Assembly: GCF_900177665.1 (NCBI RefSeq)
Contig: NZ_FXAW01000004.1
Location: 248,001-312,000 of the forward strand
Reading direction: 5' to 3'
Origin: Marivirga sericea
Lineage (GTDB): Bacteria > Bacteroidota > Bacteroidia > Cytophagales > Cyclobacteriaceae
Length of the DNA: 64,000 nucleotides
Part shown: piece after piece, positions 54,122 through 63,277 of the stretch
How positions within the stretch are numbered: the stretch's first letter is position 1
How the letters are laid out: every line of letters starts with the position of its first letter
The notes under the pieces: model-generated
Seen by the model: the letters and a program-made list of their open reading frames with translations, nothing else
What the model was told of the DNA's origin: nothing
Databases searched by the model: none
Program-made: the position numbers and the translations under genes

Positions 54122-57100
54122 TTATTTTGATGTTTTTAAATAATATTCTAATTGATAGCGACTTTCTAAGTACTGGCCAAAGGCATTCCAAGAATCCACT
54201 TCTACACTGATAGCATCTTTTACATTTTGTAGAAAAGAAACATAGTCAATAGCTCCTTCTCTGTAGGCTGCAATAGCACCTTTCCGCTGTTCGATAGCAA
54301 GTGGCAAGGCCTCTTCACGGTAATATTTCCAGGAATCGTACCATTTCAGATACTGCGCTCTAACACGATTGTATTCATTGTTCAATTTCAATTGAGTCTC
54401 TTTATAATTTTGCTTAGCAATATCCTTTTGAATTTTAGCAGACTGCGACCTACCTAGTTCAGGTGCAAAAAATAAAGGAATTTTAATACCTACCTGATAG
54501 GTATAAAACCCAGACTGGCCTGCAATTTCCTGTCTGCCATATTGCCCTTGCAACTTCGGCAGAAACTGTGACCGCCTCTCCCTTATGATGGCATCTGCCA
54601 CTTCAACTTCTTGTGCCGAAATATCCAATAATGGATGACTTCTTAGAGAATCTGCCACAAAATTTAGGGGATCTTCTAATTGTTCTGATGGAATATCTGC
54701 TACGGTGAATAAGCTGTCATTAGCAAACCACAGATTCAGTCGTTGCAGGGCACTTAGGTAGTCTCTGTAGGCTTGCTCTCTTTCAATATGTACTTTGTTG
54801 GCCTGATTGGCTGTTGCTAAAAATTCTAACTTAGAAGTAGCTTCTGTTTCCAATCTGATTTTAGCTGCTCTCTCTATATCCCTAAAAACAGAATCAAGTT
54901 TATCGTAAACTTCAAACTTATTTTTTGCTACATAAAGCATTCCCCAGGCAGTACTTACTTCGCGCTCCAGCTCAATAATGGATAGCCCAAGTGCTTTTTC
55001 TGCTAATACCACCTGTTCCTTTTGAAGGTTTCGCTTAGAGGCGACACCAAAAACATCAATATTTTGCTGTTGAAAGCCAATGCTTGTGTACACTCCATTA
55101 GAACCATTGCCCGCTTCTTCTCTTCCTGTGAAAATCTGAGTATTCCCCAAATCCCAAGCTGTTTTCTTTAGTACTTGTTGCTTTTCAATTTCCAGTTTTG
55201 CCGATTTGATTCTAGGATAATTCTCGACCGCCTTTTTCTTAGCCTCATCTAAAGTGATTTCAGCAAACGAATCTTGCTGAACACCTTGTGCATGGCCTGA
55301 GCTTGACAAACCAAATAATCCTCCACAAATGATCAGTATAATAATAACATTGACACTTGGTGATCTTAGTCCTTTTCTCCTGTCAATTCTTCCTTCAACA
55401 AAAGTGTAAAGCACTGGCAATACTACCAGCGTAAGCATCGTGGCAGTAAGCATCCCTCCAATGACTACTGTGGCCAAAGGCCGCTGTACTTCAGCTCCTG
55501 CGGAGGCAGAAAATGCCATCGGTAAAAATCCAAAAATATCGGTTGTTGCAGTAAGCATAATTGGTCTGATTCGTTCTTTGGTTCCTGTTAAAATTCGTTC
55601 TCTAATACTTGTAACACCTTCTTCTTTCAATGAATTGAACCGATTGATTAATACCAACCCATTCAAAACGGCTACCCCAAATAGTACGATAAAGCCTACC
55701 CCTGCTGAAATACTGAAGGGCATATCTCGCAGCCAAAGAGCAAAAACACCCCCAATTGCAGCTAGTGGAATAGCGATATAAATCATAATGGATTGCGAGA
55801 AAGATTTTAAAGCAAAGTATAACAGTACAAATATTAAGAAGAGTGCTATGGGTACAACAATCATCAAACGACTTTTTGCCCGCTCCAGATTTTCAAATTC
55901 ACCGCCATAGCTTATATAATACCCGGGAGGTAAGTCAAGCTCGGCATCCAGCTTAGCTTGAATGTCTTTCACTACAGATTCAACATCTCTGCCTCTTGTA
56001 TTGACGCCCACATAAGTTCTCCTATAAGTGTCATCGCGTGAAATCTGCATGGGTCCTGGCACATAACTAATGTCTGCTACCTCTTTAATGGGTACTTGCG
56101 TACCGTCTGGCAAATCTATATACAGGGTCTGTAAATCCTCTATACCTTGCCTGTAGGCTTCATCAAATCGAATGACTAAATCGAAACGCTTTTCTCCTTC
56201 AAAAATCACCCCCGCTACTCCTCCAGCAAAGGCTGAGCTTACATATTCATTCAGCTTTTGAATGTCCAATCCATATTGCGCAATCTTATCGCGATTATAG
56301 CGCACTGTCATTTGAGGTAAGCCTGATGTCCGCTCAGGATTAACATCTCCGGCACCCGGCACAGTCTCAATAATTTCAGCCATTTCCTGTACCTTCTTAG
56401 CAAGAATATCTAAATCATCACCATATAATTTAACGGCAATATCTTCCCGTACCCCCTCTAGTAATTCGTTGAATCGCAGCTCTACCGGCTGTGTAAAAAC
56501 AAAATTCACACCTGTAAGATGCGTTTCGAGCTTTTCCTTGATTTTCGCTATCAATTCATTTTTTGTCTTAGCGGAAACCCATTGATCTTTATCTTTTTCC
56601 AATATTAAATACATATCGGCTATGTCCATTGGCATGGGGTCTGTTGGTATATCTGCCACTCCAATTCGAGCAGTAACGGTTTTAATCTCAGGGAAATTTT
56701 CGAGCAAGAGTTCCTCTATTTTAACCGAAACCTTCTTCGATTCACTAAGCGAACTCCCAGGGCGAACTAATGCCTGCATGGCAATATCCCCTTCATCCAA
56801 CTGAGGTACAAATTCGCCTCCCATTTTGGAAAATGTATAACCTGCCACCCCCAGTAAAGCAATGGCAAAGATGATAACCAGCATTTTGAAGCGTAAAGCT
56901 CCATTCAATAAAGGGAGGTAAGCATTATGAATGGCGCTTATGATTTTATCGCTCACCTTTTCTAAGCCTCGCTCAAATCTGCCAAACCAATTCTTTTTAT
57001 TCTGAATGGGCTTCATCAGTAAGGCCGACATCATCGGAACATAAGTCAAGCATAGTAGAATAGCCCCTATCATGGCGAAGCCAAAGGTGTAAGCCATGGG

Positions 57101-58528
57101 CTGAAACATTTTACCTTCTACTCCTGTGAGAAATAAAATAGGAGCAAAAACAATCAATATAATGATTTGACCAAAAAATGCGGAACCCATCATAGTGCTA
57201 CCTGCATCATAAGCCAAATCATCCATCATGCCCTGATTAAATTTTGCTTTACCAGACCTAATCCGCTTTTGTACTTGATAAACAGTTCCTTCAATAATGA
57301 TGACAGCTCCATCAATGATAATCCCAAAATCAATGGCTCCTAAACTCATAAGATTAGCCCAAACACCAAATTGCTTCATTAGTATAAAAGCAAATAGAAG
57401 CGAAAGCGGAATAGTAGTAGCGGTGATAATACCACCTCGTAAACTACCTAAAAGCAATACCAAGGCAAAAATCACAATTAAAGCTCCCTCAATCAAATTG
57501 GTTTTAACCGTATCAGTGGTTCTTGAAATCAAATCACTTCTGTCGATAATCGTATTAATGCTTAAACCTTCAGGAAGCGATTTTTCCACTTCTTCCATAC
57601 GGTCTTTCACATCCTGTATGACCTTATTTGGGTTAGCTCCTTTGAGCATCATGATAATGCCACCAACTGCTTCTTTTCCATCCTGGGTAAAAGCTCCATA
57701 GCGCACTTGATTTCCGAAATGCACTTTTTCCGCTATATCCGCAATAGTGATAGGAATACCGTTTTCTGTCTTCACCGATATCTTACGGATATCATCTAAT
57801 GATCTAATTAAACCTTCTCCTCGTATGAAGTTAGACATGTGGTTTTTCTCTATGTAGGCGCCTCCCGTATTAACATTATTTCTAGCCAGTGCCTCATAAA
57901 CTTGAGAAATACTTACGTTCATGGCATTAAGCTTTTCAGGATTAATGGCTACTTCATATTGCTTGATATACCCGCCAAAAGAATTAATATCAACTACTCC
58001 CTTCAGTAAGGTCAATTGCCTTTTTACGATCCAATCTTGTATACTTCGAAGCTCCATTGGGGAATATACCGAGTCATAGCCCTCCTCAGGCTGAATAGTA
58101 TATTCGTAAATTTGACCCAAGCCTGTTGTTATCGGCCCCATACTTGGGCTTCCAAATTTATCAGGGATGGTTTCCTGTAAGTCGTTGAGCTTTTCTTGTA
58201 CTAATTGCCTGGGCAAATAAGTACCCATATCATCCTCAAATACGATGGTTACAACCGAGAGGCCAAACCGTGAAACTGACCTAATTTCATTGACTCCCGG
58301 CAAGTTACCCATAGCCAATTCCACAGGGTAAGTCACAAACTGTTCTATATCCTCCGTGGCTAGATTAGGCGAAACGGTCATCACTTGCACCTGATTATTG
58401 GTAATATCGGGTACAGAACCCAAATTGACCGTGTACATGGAGTATGTTCCAACTCCTATGAGTGCCATAGTGAGCAGACCCACAATAAATTTATTCTTTA
58501 TAGAAAAAGAAATGATTTTATTAATCAT
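54122..58528 (-). CDS. Heavy-metal RND pump fused to TolC-like outer-membrane factor
   Basis: A 1468-residue fusion. Residues 1-1040 are a CzcA/CusA-type pump: N-terminal helix, P-D-I-T-N-N-Q-V, porter loops, and helix 4 with G-A-I-D-F-G-I-I-I-D-G-A-V, which holds the proton-relay acid. A linker near 1056-1075 (V-N-V-I-I-I-L-I-I-C-G-G-L-F-G-L, then S-S-S-G-H-A-Q) looks like a signal peptide turned into an extra membrane helix. Residues 1080-1468 are an outer-membrane efflux protein with typical long coiled helices (L-D-E-A-K-K-K-A-V-E-N-Y-P-R-I). It drives metal cations from periplasm or cytosol out of the cell. The fusion is known in Bacteroidota; it spans one open frame with no frameshift. 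Confidence 0.93.
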   Translation of the reverse strand: MINKIISFSIKNKFIVGLLTMALIGVGTYSMYTVNLGSVPDITNNQVQVMTVSPNLATEDIEQFVTYPVELAMGNLPGVNEIRSVSRFGLSVVTIVFEDDMGTYLPRQLVQEKLNDLQETIPDKFGSPSMGPITTGLGQIYEYTIQPEEGYDSVYSPMELRSIQDWIVKRQLTLLKGVVDINSFGGYIKQYEVAINPEKLNAMNVSISQVYEALARNNVNTGGAYIEKNHMSNFIRGEGLIRSLDDIRKISVKTENGIPITIADIAEKVHFGNQVRYGAFTQDGKEAVGGIIMMLKGANPNKVIQDVKDRMEEVEKSLPEGLSINTIIDRSDLISRTTDTVKTNLIEGALIVIFALVLLLGSLRGGIITATTIPLSLLFAFILMKQFGVWANLMSLGAIDFGIIIDGAVIIIEGTVYQVQKRIRSGKAKFNQGMMDDLAYDAGSTMMGSAFFGQIIILIVFAPILFLTGVEGKMFQPMAYTFGFAMIGAILLCLTYVPMMSALLMKPIQNKKNWFGRFERGLEKVSDKIISAIHNAYLPLLNGALRFKMLVIIFAIALLGVAGYTFSKMGGEFVPQLDEGDIAMQALVRPGSSLSESKKVSVKIEELLLENFPEIKTVTARIGVADIPTDPMPMDIADMYLILEKDKDQWVSAKTKNELIAKIKEKLETHLTGVNFVFTQPVELRFNELLEGVREDIAVKLYGDDLDILAKKVQEMAEIIETVPGAGDVNPERTSGLPQMTVRYNRDKIAQYGLDIQKLNEYVSSAFAGGVAGVIFEGEKRFDLVIRFDEAYRQGIEDLQTLYIDLPDGTQVPIKEVADISYVPGPMQISRDDTYRRTYVGVNTRGRDVESVVKDIQAKLDAELDLPPGYYISYGGEFENLERAKSRLMIVVPIALFLIFVLLYFALKSFSQSIMIYIAIPLAAIGGVFALWLRDMPFSISAGVGFIVLFGVAVLNGLVLINRFNSLKEEGVTSIRERILTGTKERIRPIMLTATTDIFGFLPMAFSASAGAEVQRPLATVVIGGMLTATMLTLVVLPVLYTFVEGRIDRRKGLRSPSVNVIIILIICGGLFGLSSSGHAQGVQQDSFAEITLDEAKKKAVENYPRIKSAKLEIEKQQVLKKTAWDLGNTQIFTGREEAGNGSNGVYTSIGFQQQNIDVFGVASKRNLQKEQVVLAEKALGLSIIELEREVSTAWGMLYVAKNKFEVYDKLDSVFRDIERAAKIRLETEATSKLEFLATANQANKVHIEREQAYRDYLSALQRLNLWFANDSLFTVADIPSEQLEDPLNFVADSLRSHPLLDISAQEVEVADAIIRERRSQFLPKLQGQYGRQEIAGQSGFYTYQVGIKIPLFFAPELGRSQSAKIQKDIAKQNYKETQLKLNNEYNRVRAQYLKWYDSWKYYREEALPLAIEQRKGAIAAYREGAIDYVSFLQNVKDAISVEVDSWNAFGQYLESRYQLEYYLKTSK

Positions 58529-58824
58529 AAGACTTTTAATTAGTTATTTAAAAAGAGGAAAATGGACACAATCTAATTTGAATGGTCATCTTAGAGACCA
58601 ACTCAATAGACATCATCAATACCTACTTAAAGCTTGATGAGGTGTTTATTTCCTTCAATTTTTAATGAATCATTTAGATTTTCCTCAGGCTGAAAGAATA
58701 AAAGAATCTTCCAGCTGTTAAGGCTTCTTGGAATTGCTCATTCAATCAGTATAGTAGTACTCCTTAGCAATTTCTAAATACCAATCATTGCCAAAAGGGC
58801 GCACCTGTCCTGTTGAATAAAGCT

Positions 58825-59145
58825 TTATAGACGAGGAGGTTTTAGGAAGTCAAAAATTTCAATAGTCCTGAAATCCTGATAATAGAGAGAATAAGAACCT
58901 GATAATAGATCAGGATGTGAAAATGGAATTTCTGTTATAGGAAAGAAATGGAGATGGCAGCAATGACATACACAGAGCGGTGAACAAGCATCCTCTTCTT
59001 GATTATGCTCGTGGCTTTGATTTTCATTTGCCAAATCACGATAAGAAGTGATTTCTTGATCATTATTTATTGATTTAGCATCAGAGCAGGGTATCCCGCA
59101 AAGCGCAATCAAATAAATACTCAATATGTAGCATAAAACTTTCAC
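58825..59145 (-). CDS. DUF6660-like Cys/His-rich exported protein
   Basis: I favour the GTG at 59145 (reading M-K-V-L-C-Y-I-L-S-I-Y-L-I-A-L-C), giving 106 residues; the ATG at 59172 lies upstream of the predicted transcript start. A signal peptide or anchor is followed by a polar stretch with H-E-H-N-Q-E-E-D-A-C and a cluster C-V-C-H-C-C-H-L-H-F that should bind metal. Proteins of this kind, which I recall as DUF6660, stand at the head of Bacteroidota CzcA operons. A role as periplasmic metal sensor or buffer is inference. Confidence 0.72.
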   Translation of the reverse strand: MKVLCYILSIYLIALCGIPCSDAKSINNDQEITSYRDLANENQSHEHNQEEDACSPLCVCHCCHLHFFPITEIPFSHPDLLSGSYSLYYQDFRTIEIFDFLKPPRL

Positions 59146-59170
59146 GAAAGCAAAGGTAGAGATTAAATCC

Positions 59171-59204
59171 ATGCAAGGCTATTGCATTTATGCAACTAGG
59201 CAAA
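59171..59204 (-). promoter_or_regulatory. Operon promoter with overlapping ATGCAA/TTGCAT operator
   Basis: On the minus strand TTTG (59201-59204) and TAGCCTTG (59174-59181) are 19 bases apart, close to the Bacteroidota consensus. TTGCAT-TT-ATGCAA fills 59182-59195 within the spacer, and a further ATGCAA (59171-59176) overlaps the -7 element. A repressor here would block transcription; the operon-encoded Fur-family protein is the natural candidate. Confidence 0.6.
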
Positions 59205-59319
59205 TCAAAAATATTTGTAAACCGAAATCAAAGCCGTTTATGATAAATCACTCTTAACATATTAAAAATTTAACTTCTCCTAATCGAGCTTCCTGCGAAA
59301 CAAAACGCATTGGTAAATT

Positions 59320-59526
59320 TTAAACTGAACTTTTAATCTCCTCTGGAACAAGCTGTCTAACTTCTATATAATCAATTCTCAAAATATCCCTTAAAGTGGG
59401 GATAAACTCACACCCCTTACTCAGTCTCCTCCTCGGGAGAAAGATTAAGTATAGATTTCCAGCCATTAGATGCGAGCTAGTCCAATAGCCGAAATCCATC
59501 TCAATCGGTACCATTAACTTGAACAT
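59320..59526 (-). CDS. Doubtful short hypothetical protein
   Basis: A 68-residue open frame (M-F-K-L-M-V-P-I-E-M-D-F-G-Y, ending L-V-P-E-E-I-K-S-S-V) with a mixed composition that is not obviously a shadow, since no gene lies opposite. I see no motif, signal or strong ribosome site. It may be a small gene or chance. Confidence 0.3.
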   Translation of the reverse strand: MFKLMVPIEMDFGYWTSSHLMAGNLYLIFLPRRRLSKGCEFIPTLRDILRIDYIEVRQLVPEEIKSSV

Positions 59527-59659
59527 TCTTCAATTCTAACGAATAAATGGCGTGCAAAAACAATGATGTCTGATTTAAGGTTGATTACCTGTGATTTTCT
59601 GATAACACCTTAAATTACCTAGCTTTTGCTTAGTAGCCTACAAAATAAATCGCAACAAA

Positions 59660-60127
59660 ATGGAGCAATTAGTTAAAGACGAAAAACTTGAATTAAAATA
59701 TCAACCAGGAAAAGGCGCTTGGACTTACCATATTCAAATTCCGAACACAAAACACATAGTGGGGAAGTGGGGCTCTATGAAGGTTTCAGGGACAATTGAC
59801 GACTATAAAATAGAGAGTCATAACTTAGCAAAAATAGGAGATCAGGATAAACTCATTTCTATAAATAGCACCATTAGAAAAGCAATCAATAAAAGCGGTG
59901 GCGACACAGTAAAAGTAACCCTCTATTTACAAACTTCCAGCGAGCAAATTACCGAAAAGGAAGTTTTAGAAACTTTCAAAGATTCAGGTGTATTGACAGC
60001 ATTTAAAAAAATGCCAGAAGAAGAAAGAAATGAAATTATCGGGAAAATAATTCCTTTGAAATCAGAAGACAAGCAAGTAAAAATGATTTTGAAATATATT
60101 GACCAACTGAGTAAAAATAATAATTAA
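59660..60127 (+). CDS. YdeI/DUF1905 family protein
   Basis: A 155-residue cytosolic protein. Residues 8-90 are a DUF1905 beta-barrel (G-K-G-A-W-T-Y-H-I-Q-I-P, then K-W-G-S-M-K-V-S-G-T-I-D, and G-D-T-V-K-V-T-L-Y). Residues 100-150 are a short helical tail related to YdeI/OmdA C-terminal domains. Family members have been linked to bacteriocin or peptide resistance in some bacteria, with no proven mechanism. It stands alone. Confidence 0.75.
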   Translation: MEQLVKDEKLELKYQPGKGAWTYHIQIPNTKHIVGKWGSMKVSGTIDDYKIESHNLAKIGDQDKLISINSTIRKAINKSGGDTVKVTLYLQTSSEQITEKEVLETFKDSGVLTAFKKMPEEERNEIIGKIIPLKSEDKQVKMILKYIDQLSKNNN

Positions 60128-60189
60128 GCAGACTCCATTTGATTTGCTTTAATAGGATATTTAAGTACCTAAATCAAATTCATAATCCC

Positions 60190-60873
60190 TCATTTTACAA
60201 CCTCCACCTCCTTCAAAACATCCAACCCCTCCAATAACCCGTTAATCTTCCGAACATGATTCCCTACAATCCCTTTATAAAACGCTAATTGCTCTTTATT
60301 ATCACCAATATTTTCATACTGTTTTTTGAGCCTTTCTAACTCCTCAAACGCTTTTAAAACAGTAGGATCACTAGTCAAATCCTCCACATGCATTTGCCCA
60401 TATTTAGAGACCAAAAATGTAGGATAAAACATATTCACAGCAAGATATTCCTTTGGCTCAGTGGTAAATAATTCATGAGCGCTTTTTGCTCCATAAGATT
60501 TTAAGATTTCAATTGCCTCCAGTAAAGATTCTTCCTTATTCTCAAAAACTTCATAGGCTGAATAATGAAGTGATTCAATATCATCTACAACAGTCTGGAA
60601 AGTGTTAGGTGTTATGGTATTAGGATTGGCACCAAATTCCAGGAATAGTTTTAACCGCTCAGGATCTTCACTTAATGCCAGGGAATACAAACTGATAACA
60701 TACTCATCATCATGGGTATTAATATCCGCTCCCGCTTCATTCACTAAATAGCGTATTACATCATGATCCAATTTACTATAGTAGCTCGCAGTAGCCTGAA
60801 AAATAGTTTCCTTATCTGCATTCCGGGCATTAATATCAGCTCCTTGGGCAATCAAAGGTTTTATCCTTTCCAT
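60190..60873 (-). CDS. Ankyrin-repeat protein, probably 5' truncated
   Basis: 227 residues from the first ATG. The start (M-E-R-I-K-P-L-I-A-Q-G-A-D-I-N-A-R-N) falls in the middle of an ankyrin repeat; two or three more degenerate repeats follow (A-G-A-D-I-N-T-H-D, F-G-A-N-P-N-T), then a helical tail. The same frame stays open upstream to about 61002 and encodes convincing repeat sequence (N-D-K-L-Y-E-N-L-K-R-G-P-G-F) but has no ATG, GTG or TTG. The gene has therefore probably lost its real 5' end. Function unknown. Confidence 0.6.
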   Translation of the reverse strand: MERIKPLIAQGADINARNADKETIFQATASYYSKLDHDVIRYLVNEAGADINTHDDEYVISLYSLALSEDPERLKLFLEFGANPNTITPNTFQTVVDDIESLHYSAYEVFENKEESLLEAIEILKSYGAKSAHELFTTEPKEYLAVNMFYPTFLVSKYGQMHVEDLTSDPTVLKAFEELERLKKQYENIGDNKEQLAFYKGIVGNHVRKINGLLEGLDVLKEVEVVK

Positions 60874-61131
60874 AAAGCCTGGACCTCTCTTTAAATTCTC
60901 ATAGAGTTTATCATTCAGTGCTGAACCAAAGTCATATTGTGCTGATTTGCTCTCTTGATTTTCGAAAATGAATCGAGTTAGTTTTAATACTTTATTGAAT
61001 TATACAAACTTATACAATTATCAACATTAAGACTAAACCTAAAGGTTTAGCCTTCATATAAAATTCATATATTTGAAATGAGTAATTTCAGGATTTAGTC
61101 ATATCAATTAATTTTAAATGCCAACACTCAA

Positions 61132-61293
61132 TTGAAAATAAGAGATAAAATCAATGAAAGCTTCAAACTCAAAAAGCAATTCGAACACCTTTTAGAAGTA
61201 GCTAAAAAAGCAGTAGAAATGGCAATAGAACAAGATGAAAATGCAGCCTCAGCTTGGATTAACGACCAAACGAAAGACCTTGAATTAAATTAA
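61132..61293 (+). pseudogene. C-terminal fragment resembling a type I restriction specificity subunit
   Basis: A 53-codon frame from a TTG reads L-K-I-R-D-K-I-N-E-S-F-K-L-K-K-Q-F-E-H-L-L-split by E-V-A-K-K-A-V-E-M-A-I-E-Q-D-E. This coiled, charged tail resembles the C-termini of HsdS-like subunits of Bacteroidota. No ATG exists and a stop lies just upstream, so the body of the gene is gone. It ends two bases before rhuM, and rhuM genes are often found inside type I restriction loci, which supports the reading. A small independent gene is the alternative. Confidence 0.45.
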
Positions 61294-61295
61294 AA

Positions 61296-62333
61296 ATGAG
61301 CAACAACCTTAACCCAAACCAAAGTGAATTCCTCCTCTACGTTTCTCAGGCGGGAGAAGTAAAGGTAGATGTCTTATTACAAGATGAAACCGTTTGGCTT
61401 ACCCAAAAAGGTATGCAAGAGCTATTCGAAAAAGCCAAATCTACAATATCGGAGCATATTAGTAATGTATTTGAAGAAGGTGAACTGGATGAGAAAGTGG
61501 TAGTTCGGGATTTCCGAACTACCAGTCCGCATGGCGCTATCAAAGGGAAAACACAAGAAAACACCGTAAGGTATTATAACTTGGATGTCATCATTTCTGT
61601 GGGTTACCGAGTAAAGTCACAGCGTGGTACACAATTCCGTATTTGGGCAACCAAAGTTTTACGTGAATTCATTATCAAAGGCTTTGCTATGGATGACGAA
61701 CGTTTAAAACAAGGTTCTGCCCAATTTGGTAAAGATTACTTCGATGAGCTGCTAGAACGAATTCGGGAGATTCGAGCAAGTGAAAGAAGATTCTACCAAA
61801 AAATCACCGATATCTATGCTCAATGTAGCATTGATTACGATCCTAAAGCAGAAATCTCGCAGACATTCTTCAAAACAGTGCAAAACAAACTCCATTGGGC
61901 TATTACGGGTCATACCGCAGCTGAAATTATTAAAGAAAGAGCGGATGCTAAAAAACCGCATATGGGCTTAACCACCTGGAAAAGCGCACCAAAAGGAAAA
62001 GTACTTAAAACCGATATAGTAGTAGCCAAGAATTACTTAGAAGAAAAAGAACTCAAAGACCTCAACCGTATAGTCACCATGTATTTAGATTTTGCTGAGC
62101 TTCAGGCAGAAAGACAAAACCCTATGAAAATGAGCGATTGGATAAGCAAACTGGATGGCTTTTTACAATTTAATGATTACAAAGTTTTAAAGGATGCCGG
62201 TAAAATCTCAGCACAGATAGCCAAACAACTAGCAGAAAAAGAATACCAGAAATTCAGAGTAGACCAAGATAAAAATTTCGAATCTGACTTCGATAAAGAG
62301 GTAAAACGCATCACCAAAAAACGGAATAAATAG
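61296..62333 (+). CDS. rhuM: RhuM family protein
   Basis: A 345-residue cytosolic protein. The first 120 residues carry the family signature (F-L-L-Y, V-D-V-L-L-Q-D-E-T-V-W-L-T-Q, E-L-F, I-S-E-H-I, E-L-D, Y-N-L-D-V-I-I-S-V-G-Y-R-V, F-R-I-W-A-T). A DUF-like helical C-terminal part follows (A-E-I-I-K-E-R-A-D-A, G-L-T-T-W-K). RhuM was named in Salmonella pathogenicity island 3 and also occurs within type I restriction clusters; its biochemical role is unknown. It stands in line with the HsdS-like fragment upstream and the unknown gene downstream (20 bases). Confidence 0.92.
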   Translation: MSNNLNPNQSEFLLYVSQAGEVKVDVLLQDETVWLTQKGMQELFEKAKSTISEHISNVFEEGELDEKVVVRDFRTTSPHGAIKGKTQENTVRYYNLDVIISVGYRVKSQRGTQFRIWATKVLREFIIKGFAMDDERLKQGSAQFGKDYFDELLERIREIRASERRFYQKITDIYAQCSIDYDPKAEISQTFFKTVQNKLHWAITGHTAAEIIKERADAKKPHMGLTTWKSAPKGKVLKTDIVVAKNYLEEKELKDLNRIVTMYLDFAELQAERQNPMKMSDWISKLDGFLQFNDYKVLKDAGKISAQIAKQLAEKEYQKFRVDQDKNFESDFDKEVKRITKKRNK

Positions 62334-62353
62334 CATGTAAAACACCTGAGGAA

Positions 62354-63277
62354 ATGCAAAATATTCGAATCAAATCATCCCTTCAAGATTTCAATGAATC
62401 AATAGCACCTGTGATTGACCATTTAAAGGAGTTATACAAAAAGGAAATTAGAAGTGACCGGGGATTAAGAAATGCTATCGAGAAAAGAAATACTTTAGAT
62501 GAACAATTGCAGACTATTTTTACCAAATCATTTTCTGATCAGGATAGTTGGTTATGGAATAATTATGAATCTTATGGCATTGACAAATTTATAGGGTGGC
62601 ACTATATAGGCAAAGAAGATACTTTTCAAGATAAATGTAATAACATCAATAGAACCTTAAATAACAGGATAGAATTTTTAGATCAATTCTCATCGATACT
62701 TCCTCACTTAGATGTCATTCTGAAAAGAGAGCCTTTAATTGACATTGAAAACCCTAATATTGAAGATATTCTTTATCTGATACTTTTCAAATTAAATAAT
62801 CTAAAAGGAAATAATCTAAATTCTGTCCAGTGGATTTTAGCAGGAAATGGAATTACTCTCCCTAGAGGTGATGATGAATTAAAAGAAATTATTCAAGAGC
62901 TTTTAAAGTCTTCTTTCATAACAAACGATTATAAATCATACCAAATTACCATTAAAGGAGAATTGCAACTAGGTAGATGGCAACGATCCAGAGAAAGAAA
63001 AAAAGTTAAGCAAAGTAAAAATTCCATTGATGAAGTAATAAAAGAACTCAAAATACTGGGCCTTGGTCAAGAAATACTATTTAATGAATTAGAAGAACTC
63101 AATGCACTAAGTAAGACCTTAAACCAGAAAAATTGGAAGCAATTGGTGAAAGGAAAAATATTTGATCTCACCTTATCAGAAATCATCAATAAGGAAACAG
63201 CTTCTTTCATAGTTTCTAAAATCTTACCAAATGAAGATTTTAAATACTTATTATCAAAAGGCAGTGAGAACTTATGA
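62354..63277 (+). CDS. Unknown 307-residue protein linked to rhuM
   Basis: A Lys/Asn/Leu-rich helical cytosolic protein without signal or membrane segments. Visible parts are an N-terminal coiled region (about 5-60), an aromatic centre (S-W-L-W-N-N-Y-E, F-I-G-W-H-Y-I-G), a winged-helix-like middle (about 135-205: I-L-A-G-N-G-I-T-L, L-K-S-S-F-I-T, Y-Q-I-T-I-K-G) and a helical tail. I do not recognise it. Close spacing to rhuM suggests co-transcription. The Y-x-I-T-x-x-G pattern recalls winged-helix tails of DNA-binding proteins. Confidence 0.75.
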   Translation: MQNIRIKSSLQDFNESIAPVIDHLKELYKKEIRSDRGLRNAIEKRNTLDEQLQTIFTKSFSDQDSWLWNNYESYGIDKFIGWHYIGKEDTFQDKCNNINRTLNNRIEFLDQFSSILPHLDVILKREPLIDIENPNIEDILYLILFKLNNLKGNNLNSVQWILAGNGITLPRGDDELKEIIQELLKSSFITNDYKSYQITIKGELQLGRWQRSRERKKVKQSKNSIDEVIKELKILGLGQEILFNELEELNALSKTLNQKNWKQLVKGKIFDLTLSEIINKETASFIVSKILPNEDFKYLLSKGSENL

